This document shows, piece by piece, positions 10,521 through 21,809 of a stretch of DNA of 64,000 nucleotides. How positions within the stretch are numbered: position 1 is the stretch's first letter; the number at the start of each line of letters is the position of its first letter. This DNA comes from Budorcas taxicolor (Eukaryota; Chordata; Mammalia; Artiodactyla; Bovidae), in the NCBI RefSeq assembly GCF_023091745.1, contig NC_068924.1, positions 72,690,832-72,754,831 on the forward strand, written 5' to 3'. A program made the position numbers and the translations under genes. The notes under the pieces were generated by a model. That model was not told where the DNA came from. It saw only the letters and a list, made by a program, of their open reading frames with translations, and made no database searches.

Positions 10521-10659
10521 ATGTTACACTGAGGAAAATAAGATAAATAATCAATTAAGTACTCCCTGAAGATGCCAGATCTCTAACTTCCAGTTCTCAC
10601 TGTGGCATGAAGGAGACTGATCAGTGAAAATATAGGGTCTCCATAATGTCTAGAAGATA

Positions 10660-10890
10660 AAAACATACATTTATAAAATTATAATTTAAAATTAATAAAC
10701 TTAATTTTAAATTAATAAAGTTATAAATTGTGTATGAAAATAAATTTAAATTAATGAATAATTTTAAATCAATTAATAAATTTTAAATTAATAAATTTAA
10801 ATTAGTTACTAAATTTAAATGAATAAAATCATAAATTTACATAGGTAGTAATTATATATTTATACATATATGTGTGCTTTATATATTGAA
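10660..10890. repeat. AT-rich low-complexity tract
   Basis: The tract is almost entirely A and T, built from repeated ttaaattaataaa-like words. It has many potential short hairpins and no coding content. Confidence 0.85.
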
Positions 10891-11019
10891 GATGTCCTTG
10901 ACAATCTTACATATAGTAAGATATATATTAAGGCTTCCATCTGGTGGTCCAGTGGTTAAGAATCTGCCTTACAATGCCAGGAACACCAGTTGGATCCCTG
11001 GTCCCGGAAGATTCCATAT

Positions 11020-11091
11020 ACCCTGGTGGGCTGCAGTCTATGGGGTCGCACAGAGTTGGACATGACTGAAGAGACTTAGCAGCAGCAGCAA
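11020..11091 (+). mobile_element. BovA terminal fragment
   Basis: The last approximately 70 bp of BovA with a CAG tail (gcagcagcagcaacag) is embedded in the CHR-type SINE. Confidence 0.85.
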
Positions 11092-11210
11092 CAGGGCAAG
11101 TAAGCGCGTGTACCACAGCTAATGAGCCCTGCGCGCCTAGAGCCCGTGCTCTCCAACAAGAGAAGCCGCCAAAATGAGAAGCCTGTGCACTGCCCCGAAA
11201 GAGCAGCCCT

Positions 11211-11420
11211 GGTTCCCTGGTGACTCCGATGATAAAGAATCTGCCTATAATGCAGGAGACCCAGGTTCCACCCCTGGGTCAGGAAGCGCCTCTGGAGAAG
11301 GAAATGGCAACCCACTCCAGTATTCTTGCCTGGAGAATTCCATGGACGGAGGAGCCTGGTGGGCTCTAGTCCATGGGGTCACAAAGAGTCAGACATGACT
11401 TTGTGACTGACACTTTCACC
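11211..11420 (+). mobile_element. Bov-tA SINE
   Basis: The full element runs from ggttccctggtgactccgatg to 'tgactgacactttcacc'. It lies in the body of the CHR-type SINE. Confidence 0.92.
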
Positions 11421-11498
11421 ATCTGGCTTGCCACAATAGAGAAAACCCATGCAAAGCAATGAAAATCCAGTGGAGCCAAAAATAAAATAAATAAAAAA

Positions 11499-11545
11499 TT
11501 AAATATATATTATATACATATATATTATACTATATATTATAGTTA
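11499..11545. repeat. (AT)n-type microsatellite
   Basis: Runs of tatatatta and atatata immediately follow the A-rich tail of the CHR-type SINE. This is a common origin for microsatellites. Confidence 0.8.
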
Positions 11546-12094
11546 CAGACACTGTACTGTAGAAAGGCATTCTATGATAATTTTCAAAAAAATGTATGAA
11601 TGCTTTCATTTTGATGATAAAATCTAAGAAATGAGTTCCTACACATAAAATATTAAGAATCATGGCTGATGCATAGTAAACCCTCCTTTCATGGGAGTTA
11701 CTTTTAAGAAAAAAAAAAAAAGGCTATTGCCTTTTATCAAGGCAATGCCTCTCTTCCTAAATGATAATTTGCAACAGAAAGACATTTTCTTAGGCGGACA
11801 CTTTGGTTCTTGGGCCAGTATATGTCAAATCAGGATCTGTGGACTTTACAGTCCCCAAGACATGTTTTTTCCCCATCACAGGGCCTACATGCGAGTCTAG
11901 TTGGAATGAGAAACACAGATTCCAGGGCCCCGGGGAGCTGGGAATGTGGGCTCAGGGTATCTCTCATCCCTCCTCTCACCGCTTCCTCACAGTCTGGGTG
12001 ACTTGCCTTTTCCAGAGGCTGGCGGAGACCTTGGAAACACTCATACCTTTCCCAGGAAAATGAGTCCCCAGGGAGGCCTCCCGGCCCACGGGCG
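11546..12094. other. Single-copy region
   Basis: No recognised element apart from an A run at 11709-11721. Composition changes from AT-rich to balanced at about 11800. Confidence 0.45.
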
Positions 12095-12420
12095 CACTCC
12101 AGCACCTGTGTTTTGTAACGTAGCCCTAATTGAAATCACATTAACATTATGATTCCATTACAGGGAACAAGAGGCTGGCTGCAGGAATGTGCCCCGTGGG
12201 GCCTAATCAGCTGGACTGGATCATTTATAAAGGGCTGTACATCTGCTTGGAGCTCAGTGTTAAGTAAGGCAGACGGGGGCCTATTCATTATTAACAAGGC
12301 TTGATGCGTTCGGCCAGGCAGGACTGCAAAGCCAAGGGGCAGGTCTGACAGAGAAGCACTGAGGCACTGACTGCAAGCTCGCCGTCTGCCTGGCCCATCA
12401 GTGGAGCCCAAATGCCTTCA
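12095..12420. promoter_or_regulatory. Candidate conserved non-coding element
   Basis: A repeat-free block combines several core binding words: ATTA/TAAT homeodomain cores ('attaacattatgattccatta', 'tattcattattaac'), a TEAD-like ggaatgtg at about 12184, and a TAATC core at 12203. There are also 'atttataaaggg' and an AACAAGG Sox-like word. No long open frame persists with protein-like composition. This is the texture of a developmental enhancer, but conservation is inferred, not measured. Confidence 0.45.
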
Positions 12421-12429
12421 CCCAGACAC

Positions 12430-12600
12430 AGGTGACTCCTACTCCCAAAGCCTTGGCTGTGGCATCCCCTCCTGCCAATGGGAGAGATGAAGCAACTTGC
12501 TTGAGGTCCCAGATCTACAGTGTGCTGGGGTCACAATTTGAACACAGGCAAGCTGGGTCCAGAGCCCACAGGCTTAGCCAACCTGCTGTACACAGTCCAG
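12430..12600 (-). mobile_element. MIR SINE
   Basis: 'gaagcaacttgcttgaggtccc' and 'cacaatttgaacacaggcaagc' follow the reverse-complement MIR core. Confidence 0.65.
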
Positions 12601-12984
12601 GCCTTGGCAGCTCACTCCTATCCTGGGTTGTGGCATTGCACACTTGGTGTTCTGGCAGCTCCAGGTCTCTGAGGCTGTGATGTAAAGGAAGGAGCCCTGA
12701 AAATCAACAAAGGAAAGCGGAAAATTGTGGCCAGAATTTGCTTATTTTATTCATGGCTCAAAGTTTCCACCTATTTTTTTCATTATTTCAGTTTCAATGC
12801 TATGATGGGCACTGCGTTCATGCCACCATTGAAAAGGTGAGTGACATCTCGTCTTGCTCCAGAGGGGCTGAGAGCAAATTATAGTACAATGTGTAGAAAC
12901 CATGGCCAGAGAGACTCATGAACTCTAAGTATTCCACTGTAAGTGTATAAAATTAAATACTAAATTAACTAGATATGATCGGAG
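12601..12984. other. Single-copy region
   Basis: No recognised element or gene. Confidence 0.45.
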
Positions 12985-13130
12985 GTGATGTGTCTCATGG
13001 TTAGGAGGAGAGTCTCTGGAATCTGATAAACCTCAAATCTAACCCTGGATTGGTGGCTTAACTGCTGCATTGAGCCTGATCATGCTGTTTCAGCTCTCTG
13101 GGTTCACCCCTGCCTGTTCCTTCTGCCTTG
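12985..13130 (+). mobile_element. MIR SINE
   Basis: 'agtctctggaatctgataaac' and 'ctaaccctggattggtggc' follow the forward MIR 5' half. The 3' half is weak. Confidence 0.6.
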
Positions 13131-13254
13131 CCTCACCCTGGGTATGGGGGATGAGGTGGAAGGACAAGCAATATTGACCTCGTGTAGGAATATTGACACA
13201 GGAAGAGGTTTGCATAGTGTTTACAGCTTTGGAGCTGGGGAAGGAAATTTTGGC

Positions 13255-13505
13255 CAGTAGAGTGTGGTGGTTGAGGGTACCGGCTCTGAAGGGTCTGGAA
13301 GGCTCTGAAGAATGGATCTGTTTCCCAATCACAGCTCTGCTCCAATGGCTGTGTGACCCCAAGGCTAGCCCTGCATTAGGAATCTCAGTTTCTACACCTG
13401 TAAAATGGGCACAATAGCAGCACTTGCCTTGCCAGCTATGAGGAGGACTGAACGAGGTGACAGATGTGAAGCGCAGAGCACCTGCTCTGAGGCACCATAC
13501 GGATT
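13255..13505 (+). mobile_element. MIR SINE (near complete)
   Basis: All MIR landmarks appear in order: 'gtgtggtggttgagggtaccgg', 'ggctgtgtgacccc', 'atctcagtttctacacctgtaa', 'aaatgggcacaatagc' and 'ggactgaacgagg'. Confidence 0.85.
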
Positions 13506-13559
13506 AAAGAGAAAACAAGCACTTCGGTTACCATTTTAGAGGACTACTGGGGTGTGAAG

Positions 13560-13665
13560 GGAGCATCCTTAGACTTCCACCAGCTGTGTGACTTAGGCAA
13601 GTCCCCTGGTCCACTTGAGCCGGTAAAACAGGGGTGAATGTATTCTGTAGACAGTACTGTATGTG
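13560..13665 (+). mobile_element. MIR SINE fragment
   Basis: The MIR core 'agctgtgtgacttaggcaagtc' is followed by a diverged 3' half. Confidence 0.75.
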
Positions 13666-13671
13666 CGTATT

Positions 13672-13872
13672 AATCACTCAGTCGGGTCTGACTCTTTGCA
13701 ACCCCCATGCACTGTAGCCTGCCAGGCTCCTCTGTCCATGAGATTCTCCAGGCAAGAATACTGGAATGGGTAGCCATTCCCTTCTCCAGGAGATCTTCCC
13801 CACCCAGGGACTGAACCTGGGTCTTGTGCATAGCAGGCGGATCCTTTACCATCTGAGCCACCAGGGAAGCCC
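13672..13872 (-). mobile_element. Bov-tA SINE
   Basis: A full inverted element ends with the complement of the tRNA head, gagccaccagggaagccc. Confidence 0.93.
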
Positions 13873-14165
13873 AGATGGTAACATGATGCACAGACGTGTA
13901 TTTCTCCTTATTGAGCACCCATTGTATACCAGTGTAGAATGCAGATATGGGGGCCAGAGGAAGGGAGACCAAGTCTCCCTGCTCTCCGGCGATACCCAGG
14001 TGGTGGTGGGAGGCATCATGACAACTCACACATGTGTGGGGTGTGGTACCCATATCTGTGATATCAACTGAACACACAGGCCCTTGGAAGGGATGCCCCA
14101 CCTGCAGCATTTCTGGGCGCAGTCTGTCCACTGGGTGTGAGCATGACCTCTCCTGTGTCTTTTTT

Positions 14166-15015
14166 TCACCCCACGTCGTACTTTTTTGTACGAGAACATT
14201 TAAGTTCTACTCGCTTAGCAAATTTCAATCATTCACCACAGTGTTATCAACTGCAGTCACCGGGCTGTACATTAGATCCTCTGGCTCTATTCATCTTATA
14301 GCTGCAAGTTTAGAGTAGGAAATGGCAACCCACTCCAGTGTTCTTCCCTGGAGAACTCCACGGACCTACAGTCCGTGGGTTGCAAGGAGTCGGACACGAC
14401 TGAGTGACTAACACACACACTTGTACCCGCTTACCAACCTCTGAATATTTCCCCCAACCTCCCACCCCAGACCCTAGCAACCACCTTTCCATCCTCTGCT
14501 TCTCTGAGTTGAACTTCTGCTTTCTTCTTCACATAGCATATATAAGTGATACCAGGTGGTATGTGTCTTTCTCTGTCTGGCTTATTTTGCGTAGCCTAAT
14601 GCCCTCCACGTTTATCCGTGTTGTCACAAATAACATGATTTCTTTCTTTTTAAAGGCTAAATAATATTCTATTGTGTGCATATGTGTATCTATTTTATTA
14701 TATATCATATTTTCTTGATTCATCATCCATGGCGGACACTGAGGTTGTCTCCACATCTTGGCTGTTGTGGCTAATGCTGCAGAGAGTACGGGAGTACAGG
14801 TATGTTTTGCGATAATAGTTTTGTCTCCTTTGTATAAATACCCGGAAGTCGAATTGCTGGGTCATATGGTAGTTCTATGTTTAATTTCTTGAGGAACCTC
14901 CATACTGTTCCCCATGGCGGCTGTATCCGTTTACATTCCCACCAGCAGTGTATAAGCTCCCCACCACCTGCTATCCTTGTAATGCCCACCCTAACAGGTG
15001 TGAGGTGGTAACTCC
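14166..15015 (-). mobile_element. L1 3' region, minus orientation
   Basis: Reverse-complement L1 landmarks include 'gtacattagatcctctggc', 'gcatatgtgtatctattttatt', 'attgctgggtcatatgg' and 'cattcccaccagcagtgtata'. A Bov-tA fragment (14312-14418) interrupts it. 13873-14165 upstream is unassigned single-copy sequence. Confidence 0.85.
14312..14418 (+). mobile_element. Bov-tA 3' half
   Basis: A BovA body with the tail 'gactgagtgactaacacac' is inserted in the L1. The tRNA head is missing. Confidence 0.88.
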
Positions 15016-15159
15016 TCGGGGTTGAGGCTGCAGCCGTTGACGATTGGTGATGTTGATTGTGTCCCCCTCCACATTCCAGGGAACAGCTAGGTTGCCTTCC
15101 CTCTGGGATGCTAAGGACCCTAATCCTGTCCAAGGAATAACTTTTCTGAAAGCAACCAC

Positions 15160-15345
15160 CCTTTACTACGAACCGAGCCCTACGTGTTTACATTCAACTG
15201 TAACAGCTGTGCTGGGAGGATTCTTACAGATGAAGAAACTGAGGCTTAGAGAGGGGATATGACTTGTTCCAGTTTTCACAGCCTGTTAGCACAGCCTGTG
15301 TGATGCTGGAGCTCCAGCTCTTTTTCACGATGCTGAACTGACCAG
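15160..15345 (-). mobile_element. MIR SINE
   Basis: 'acagatgaagaaactgaggc' and 'agagaggggatatgacttgttcc' follow the inverted MIR core. Confidence 0.8.
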
Positions 15346-15584
15346 CACCCCTTCTCTACCCCAAGGATGCACTTTGTGACCATAAGGGGCATCTTTCCGT
15401 GCCCTTTCTTACTCTGATGATGAGAGATGAAGGACCAACTTGGAAGGCCTTCAGCCTACAAGAGCCCCCTCCCCAGCTATATAGTCTAGACCCCATCCTA
15501 TAGCAGTGACTTTGGGTTATTGGTTCTTTCATCCCAATCTTCTCATGAAATAACAACAGCAATCATCACAACAGCCGCCATCTA

Positions 15585-15708
15585 GCTGCTGCTGCTGCTG
15601 CTAAGTCGCGTCAGTCATGTCCGACTCTATGCGACCCCATAGACGGCAGCCCACCAGGCTCCCCCGTCCCTGGGATTCTCCAGGCAAGAACACTGGAGCG
15701 GGTTGCCA
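15585..15708 (-). mobile_element. BovA monomer SINE
   Basis: An inverted BovA unit begins with a (CTG)5 run, the complement of its CAG tail. 15346-15584 and 15016-15159 are unassigned single-copy sequence. Confidence 0.92.
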
Positions 15709-15729
15709 TGCTTACTATTTCCTCTGGCT

Positions 15730-16320
15730 CTGTCACTCTGCTAACCATCACATTACCCATAGGAGGTGGATGTCTCTCCTACAGATGTGAAAGCTGAAGC
15801 TTAGAGAGGCTAAGTGAGCCTGAACTGGAATCCAGGCAGCCTTTCCCCGGGAGTTCACCTCCATCCCCTTTAATGCTCATCAAACACGTCTTCTGCAAGT
15901 GTCACGTGTGTTAAGCTTTGCACACACACAGTTGCATTGAATCCTCAAAATGTCCCTGCCAGGTGGTATTATTGTTATCCCATTTCACAGATGAGGCATT
16001 TGAGGTTCTATAAGATTAAATTAGGCCTTCCCAGGTAGCGCTAGTGGTAAAGAACTGGTTTGCCAATGCAGGAGACTTAAGAAACACTGGTTCAATCCCT
16101 AGGTGGGGAAGATCCCCTGGCGAAGGAAATGGCAACCCAATCTAGTATTCTTGCCTGGAGAATCCTGTGGAGAGAGGAGCCTGGCTGGCTGTAGTCCATA
16201 GGGTCACAAAGAGTCAGACACAACTGAAGTGACTTTATGTCATATGTCAAGATTAAATTAAATATACAATTTAAGTGGCAGAGCTGTAGCTTGGACCTGC
16301 TGTTTTCTGAGGCCTCCACC
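15730..16320 (-). mobile_element. MIR sequence split by a SINE
   Basis: Two inverted MIR stretches are present. One is at about 15745-15840 ('acagatgtgaaagctgaagc'). The other is at about 15890-16023 ('gaatcctcaaaatgtccc', 'cccatttcacagatgagg') and resumes at 16261-16320 ('ggcagagctgtagcttgg') after a Bov-tA insertion. Confidence 0.75.
16024..16248 (+). mobile_element. Bov-tA SINE with 12-bp target duplication
   Basis: A full element is flanked by identical aagattaaatta at 16012-16023 and 16249-16260. Removing it restores a continuous MIR. Confidence 0.95.
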
Positions 16321-17639
16321 TCCCCTGTCTATGTGGGAAGGGCTTCCGGTGACCTTTCTCATGCTGCGGCTGCAGTGGATGACAAGGCAAAGGCAGCCCC
16401 ACAGGGAAGACCGAGGCAGAGCCTCCTTTCAAAGCCACCCAAAGCAACCAGTTGTCTCCACCCAACTGGCCCTGAATAAAAATAGAGTCTGCCAGCCTGG
16501 CTGCCCAGCAGCCATCCGAGATCAGAAAACATTTCCAGCAAGCTTGGGTCTTTTAAGTTATTTATCTGCCTGCATTTTTCATCATTTGCCATTGATTTGC
16601 AAGGGCCCTTCCCGAGAGCCCCTCTGGTGTCTGCCTGGCAGGGCAGCTGGCTCTTTTCCTCCCTCACCCCTGGGCTTCTCCCCATTTCCTGTAAAACAGC
16701 GCAGCACCAGCTGCCTGCTCAGTGGCCTCTGGGCTTGGCTCCTCTGCCACCAGAACTGTCTGACCCAAGGGTCTTTGTCTCCCCCGTTTCCTCAACTGCA
16801 CCTCCTGACAACATGAAGCTGGGAAGCTCTAGAGCAAGCGGATCTGATCCAAAGTCCCCCTGCCCTCCTCTCACATACCTGCCCCTACGCCCACTCCATG
16901 CTCTGCCCTTCCCTGCCTGCCCCAGGAAGTCGATCTCTAAGGTTTGTATCCCTCAGGTTCCCTTATTTGCTCCTTCACGGTTGGCCTCAGGTACTAGGAG
17001 ATACTGATGGGAGATCAGAGAGTGGGGAGAGAGGCGGATATTTCCATCGTGGTCTTGGCTGCACCCCTCATCAGGGGAAGCTCCTGTGGAGGGTGCCTCC
17101 CAATTGCAGCCCTTGCCAGGCACTGGTGGGTGGGTCAGAATTCCCTCAGCCCTGCACACACCTCTGTAAAGTCCCTTCATTAAATCCTCCTCCAAATCCT
17201 CTTTGATGTGACTTCTGTTTCCTTCCAACATCCTAAGTGATCCACAGAATTCTTGGCTCCACAAAATGGGAATTGTAGACAGAAATAAAAGCTTTCAGGG
17301 TAAAGCTTCCAGGGACCCAGGAGAGACTCACATTTACTCCCAGTTGGAGGACACGAGTTATGCACCCCCACCACATATCTTAGGTGGAATGTCTTCACCC
17401 CTTTCTCTCTCTTTCTTCATGGTGGATAAACGGAAAGTTTCTGTTTTCTCAATGCTCTTTTGATAGCCGCTTTGGCTAGGCAAGTCTGGAGGCTGGATTT
17501 GCACATACTAGATGGAAAGGGCAGAACCTCCTGAGAGTGCAGTGGGCTTGGGTCACAAAGCCCCAATTTTCTGTGGCCTTCTGCTGTCCCTGGCCAGTGT
17601 GTGACTTTAGGCAGCTCTACCACAGATCTCTTGGAGTAC
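16321..17639. other. Single-copy region
   Basis: About 1.3 kb without a recognised repeat. An AT-richer stretch at 16545-16610 ('atttatctgcctgcattttt', 'catttgccattgatttgcaa') interrupts GC-rich sequence and could be a small conserved element. Open frames on both strands are low-complexity P/L/S-rich and look random. Confidence 0.45.
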
Positions 17640-18515
17640 CTCAATAGGCATGCTTTGCCTGCAAGTGATAGAAAGACCAATGAAAATAGCACGAATAATA
17701 AGAAATGTGTTATCTTACTGAATAAGGTGTCTGGAACGAGCGGCTGCAGAGGTGGAAAGTTCAGCAACTCAATGGAAGTAGGACTCTCACTTGCTTTCTC
17801 AATTACCTTCTTTGTTTTCCCCTCATGGTCACAATATGCCTGCCACAGCTCCCAACAGCACAACAGGATCTAAAACAAGAAAATCCTGTGTCAGGCAGGT
17901 CAGTGCTATTACAAGACCCCAAATAGCAGTGTATTAAACAACATGGAGTTCTATTTTCTTGTCTCTTTATGGTCCAACACCAGTTCATCATTAACATGGC
18001 AACCAGTGGAACTGAGGACTAGATTTCTCTATCTTACAGCCCTTACCTGCACGGATGAAAATGGTTCATCATCATGTAAGTATTCTAGTCTCAGGAAAGA
18101 AGAGACGAGGGAGGAGAGACCATATACCTCCTCTGGGCACAACCACAGAAGTCACACATATCGCTTGTACTTATATCATTGGTTAGAACTTTGCTTTGAG
18201 GCTGTCGTTTGTTTGCTCATTCGTATCTGACTCTTTGTGACCCCATAGACTGCAGCATGCCAGGCTTTCTTGTCCTTCACTATCTTCCAGTGCTCAAACT
18301 CATGTCCATTGAGTCAGTGATGGCCATCCAACCATCTCATCCTCTGTCACACTCTTCCCCTCTTTCCCTCAGTCTTTGCCAGCATCAGGGTCTTTTCCAA
18401 TGAGCCGGCTCTTCACATCAGAACTTGGCTATATGGCCACATCCAGCTGCAAGGGAGTCTGGGAAATAGTCTTTGGCTGGACAACCATGAGTCAGCTAAA
18501 AACTCCTCCTATATG
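17640..18515. mobile_element. Ancient mammalian repeat, family unassigned
   Basis: The sequence has a recurrent-repeat texture, including 'cccctcatggtcacaatatgcctgcc' and 'ccacatccagctgcaagggag'. The latter shares a 15-bp word with 54732-54746. A BovB fragment at 18193-18419 interrupts it. I recognise the text as repetitive but cannot name the family. Confidence 0.5.
18193..18419 (-). mobile_element. BovB LINE 3' fragment
   Basis: An inverted BovB tail ends near 'ccaatgagccggctcttcac'. Short matching flanks agaactt at 18186-18192 and 18420-18426 suggest a target duplication. Confidence 0.85.
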
Positions 18516-19682
18516 GAAAACGGATAAAATAGTTGCATACCACAAACTGTCTCTTCACAGGCTCTGTCCTTTGTCCCCTTTGAATAATAAGGAAAATCTT
18601 CCCAGGTACCCTCTGCCACTGCCATCAAACTCTCCCTCCATCTCACTGGCAAAGGTTCATACTGGATCAACTCCCTGTCTTTAAAGAAGCCTGACCGAGA
18701 TACAGATTCTGCCAGGATGAAAGAAGGGCAAGAATGGCTGGAGAGCAGCTTCGTTCTCATATTCTTCTCCCCTCCTCCCCCTCATCCTCCTCCTTTCCCT
18801 TTTACTTCTTCTTCTTTTTCTTCATTTTCGTGGCCAGCAGCAGAAACTGGTTCCCCTTAGCTAGGCCAATAAACCTAAGTAGGGATGAATAAGCAAACAG
18901 TGAGCAGGCGATGTCCCTGGTTCTCAGGGACAGAAAGCAGAAAATCAAATGCCAAGGGGCTCTCTGTCTTCTCTGCAGGCTATGCTTCTCCCCTCTCCTT
19001 GCAGACAGAGCCCTCCATGGGTAGACGACGTGGTCAATGAGATCTCTGGAATCATATCCTGAGGTCCTTGCACCAGGAAGAACCGCTTCCTCCAGTCCAG
19101 AGTAGAGGCACTCTGATTGGCCCAACAGAGATCAAATCCCCACCAATCAGCTGTGATCTAGGGATGAGGTCCTTTAAGAATAGGACCGCCCCTTCTCCAA
19201 GGGCAGATGGAGTCGGGAGAGGGCAGTACCACCAGAAAGAAGGGTCAGGGTGGAGCCTGGGCAGACAAAACAATAGATGAGCATTTTCATTCTTGGGGAA
19301 GATCCGCTAGAAAGGTCTCTTGCCTGACCCCTGGGAGAGACAAGCAGCCGTCCATCTGCCACCCTCCGCCAGGCCTCACCCCGGGGCCGACAGACCCCAT
19401 TCATTGACTGGGCCCCAAGCCCCACCTGTCAGAGCCTTTTAGATGAGGCCTTTGACCTCGCATTCTGTCCAGGCTGCCAGACAAGGAGGGCTCAGGAAAG
19501 GGAAGCAGGGCTACGCTGGCCCCAGACCTCCACCAGCCTCGGCAGCCACCCGTCCTCCCCTCAGAGACGACATGGGTCATGGGGAGCCCCCGCTTCTCTC
19601 CTCCACAAGCTGCAGCCTCAGAAACCTGACACTGCCATCTGGGTACTTTCTAGCTTTCTCTGAGTAGGTTCCTTTGACAGCC
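18516..19682. other. Single-copy region with pyrimidine tract
   Basis: 18760-18832 is almost entirely C and T ('cctcctccccctcatcctcc', 'cttcttctttttcttc'). The rest has no recognised element. Overlapping open frames on both strands in the GC-richer part look random. Confidence 0.5.
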
Positions 19683-19828
19683 TAGTGCAGGATTTTACAA
19701 AGAAGAATCACCTGGGGCGCTTGTCATAATTACAGCTTCCAGGGCCTCACTCCCCGGGCATTCTGACTTAGTGAGTAAAGGCAAGGCTCAAGAATCTGCA
19801 TTTTACCAGCAACAAAGTTGGAGAACCA
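19683..19828 (+). mobile_element. MER5A-type hAT-Charlie DNA element
   Basis: 'aagaatcacctggggcgcttg', 'ttccagggcctcactcc', 'caagaatctgcattttacc' and 'ttggagaaccaca' follow MER5A in order. It is a non-autonomous element, long inactive. Confidence 0.8.
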
Positions 19829-19902
19829 CATAACCATTGAGAATAAGAGGGCCAGTCCCATGTCAGGCTATGGATCCCTTCTGACCTGGGTTAGATGCTG
19901 TG

Positions 19903-20537
19903 TCAGTTTCAGTTCAGTTCAGTTGCTCTGTCGTGTCCAACTCTGCGACCCCATGAATCGCAGCATACCAGGCCTCCCTGTCCATCACCGACTCCCGGAG
20001 CTCACTCAGACTCACGTCCATCGAGTCAGTGATGCCATCCAGCCATCTCATCCTCTGTTGTCCCCTTCTCCTCCTGCCCCCAATCCCTCCCAGCATCGGA
20101 GTCTTTTCCAATGAGTCAACTCTTCGCATGAGGTGCCCAAAGTACTGGAGCTTCAGCCTTAGCATCATTTCCTCCAAAGAAATCCCAGGGCTGATCCCCT
20201 TCAGAATGGACTGATTGGATCTCCTTGCAGTCCAAGGGACTCTCAAGAGTCTTCTCCAACACCACAGTTCAAAAGCATCAATTCTTCGGCACTCAGCCTT
20301 GTTCACAGTCCAACTCTCACATCCATACATGACCACAGGAGAAACCATAGCCTTGACTAGACGGACCTTAGTCGGCAAAGTAATGTCTCTGCTTTTGAAT
20401 ATGCTATCTAGGTTGGTCATAACTTTTCTTCCAAGGAGTAAGCATCTTTTAATTTCATGGCTGCAGTCACCATCTGCAGTGATTTTGGAGCCCCCAAAAA
20501 TAAAGTCTGACACTGTTTCCACTGTTTCCCCATCTGA
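19903..20537 (-). mobile_element. BovB LINE, 0.6-kb 3' fragment
   Basis: An inverted, well-preserved BovB tail starts with cagttcagttcagttgctc. It covers the region after the reverse-transcriptase palm and the C-terminal domain. Low divergence suggests a relatively young copy. Confidence 0.95.
19914..20537 (-). pseudogene. BovB ORF2 C-terminal remnant
   Basis: An uninterrupted minus-strand frame of about 200 codons encodes the BovB ORF2 C-terminus. Visible landmarks are TVSDFIFGG, DCSHEIKRCLLLGRK, GCESWTV, RRLLRVPWTARRSNQS and MRWLDGITDSMD. The reverse-transcriptase catalytic motif and the endonuclease domain are absent because of 5' truncation. The frame reads on into flanking sequence upstream, so its start is not that of the element. 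It cannot retrotranspose. No promoter is visible. Confidence 0.85.
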
Positions 20538-20659
20538 CAAATGACTTAACCTCTCTGGTTCCATCTGAGACAAAAAGGAAACGACAGAGTACCTGCCTCG
20601 GGGGAGCACTGTGACGTCTGAGACCAAGCAGAGACCTCTCAGGATCTGCTTGGTAAGCA

Positions 20660-21445
20660 TCAGCCATTGGTAGTGACCATTATTCTTTTTGTTATTTTAT
20701 TGCTAACCCCGGCCTGCACTAGGCCTTTGTGCTCCTTAAGTGAAGGGGGTGAGGGCCCACAGGGCACCTGTACCAGCGTCTACTCCTGTGTTTTGTCCCT
20801 TCCCAGGGCTCCAGGATGAGACTCAGCCCAGCCTGCCCGTAGGGCCTGTTAATACCATCAACTCTCTGGCCACACTCCCTCCTGTCACACTCAACACCTC
20901 CCCTCCCTGGAGCCCCATCAGGCAGCCCGCCTGCTTCTCCCATCAAGACTGCCCCCCTAGGCTGTGCCCTTGGCGGGGAAGGGAAGTCAGACCCACTTCA
21001 GGTGGTGAGTGGAGAGCTGCTGCAGGCTGCTGCTGGGGGCTGGGGAGGGGGTGTGGGCGGGGCAGAGAGTATGTGGGTGAGTGGGGGTCTGCCTGGATGG
21101 TCTCCAGTTCAGGGTCTGCCCTTTGTTCTGGGCCAGCGCTGAGTCCCAGACTCTCACCTGGGTGGTATGGCGGTTGGGAAGAGTTGCCTGAGTGGAGAGG
21201 AGCAAGATGGGGGGTGTCTAAGGAGTCCCACATGGGCCTGCCTCTCTTTCGCTCAGCCTGAGTGTGTGGGGTCTGAAGATCCGAAAACCAGATGTCTTTG
21301 CTGGCTCCACAGTTCAGTCTGGGTCCACAGAAGCATTGCCTCCACCAACTTCTCATCTCAATAGGATTTCCTTGGGAAGGATAGTTGCAGCCAGGTCTGA
21401 ACAGTCCTGGCAATTGCTTTACTCCCACAGCCTCTAGGAACTCTA
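20660..21445. other. Single-copy GC-rich region
   Basis: GC-rich sequence contains a G-rich stretch at about 21020-21090. Overlapping open frames on both strands (for example 20740-21261 on + and 20943-21428 on -) reflect GC content and show no conserved motif. No recognised element. Confidence 0.5.
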
Positions 21446-21666
21446 TTTCCCTGGTGGCTCAGTTGGTAAAGAATCCATGTGCAATGCAGGAGACTGCCTG
21501 CAATGCAGGAGACACCTGGGTTTGATCCTTGGGTCGACAAGATCCCCTGGAGAAGGGAATGGCAACCCACTCCAATATTCTTACCTGGGAAATCCCACGG
21601 ACAGAGCAGCCTGGCGGGCTTCAGTCCACGGGGTCACAAAGAGACAAACTGAAATGATTTAGCACA
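21446..21666 (+). mobile_element. Bov-tA SINE with internal duplication
   Basis: A full element in which the tRNA-like 'tgcaatgcaggagac' segment occurs twice (about 21479-21512), lengthening the head. Confidence 0.92.
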
Positions 21667-21809
21667 CAGGCGCAGCCTCCAGCCTCTTGTCCCCACCTTA
21701 GCCAATGGAATGGGGAAAGGAGGATACCCCCAGAGGAACTTGTAGAGGGGAGGGCTGCAGGCTGGGTGTTCAGGGGTCCTGGGTTCCAGTTCTGACTCCT
21801 CCTCCCCTC

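Larger units (their letters stand above)
10932..11490 (+). mobile_element. CHR-type SINE, interrupted twice
   Basis: The tRNA-like head starts at 'ggcttccatctggtggtccag'. The body resumes at about 11092-11210 (gtgtaccacagctaatgagc, 'agaagccgccaaaatgag') and 11421-11490 ('gcttgccacaatagag', A-rich tail). BovA and Bov-tA sequences occupy the gaps. Confidence 0.8.
19840..20650 (+). mobile_element. MIR interrupted by BovB
   Basis: 'cttctgacctgggttagatgctgtg' before the BovB and 'gacaaatgacttaacctctctgg' after it are adjacent parts of a forward MIR core. The fit is moderate. Confidence 0.6.
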
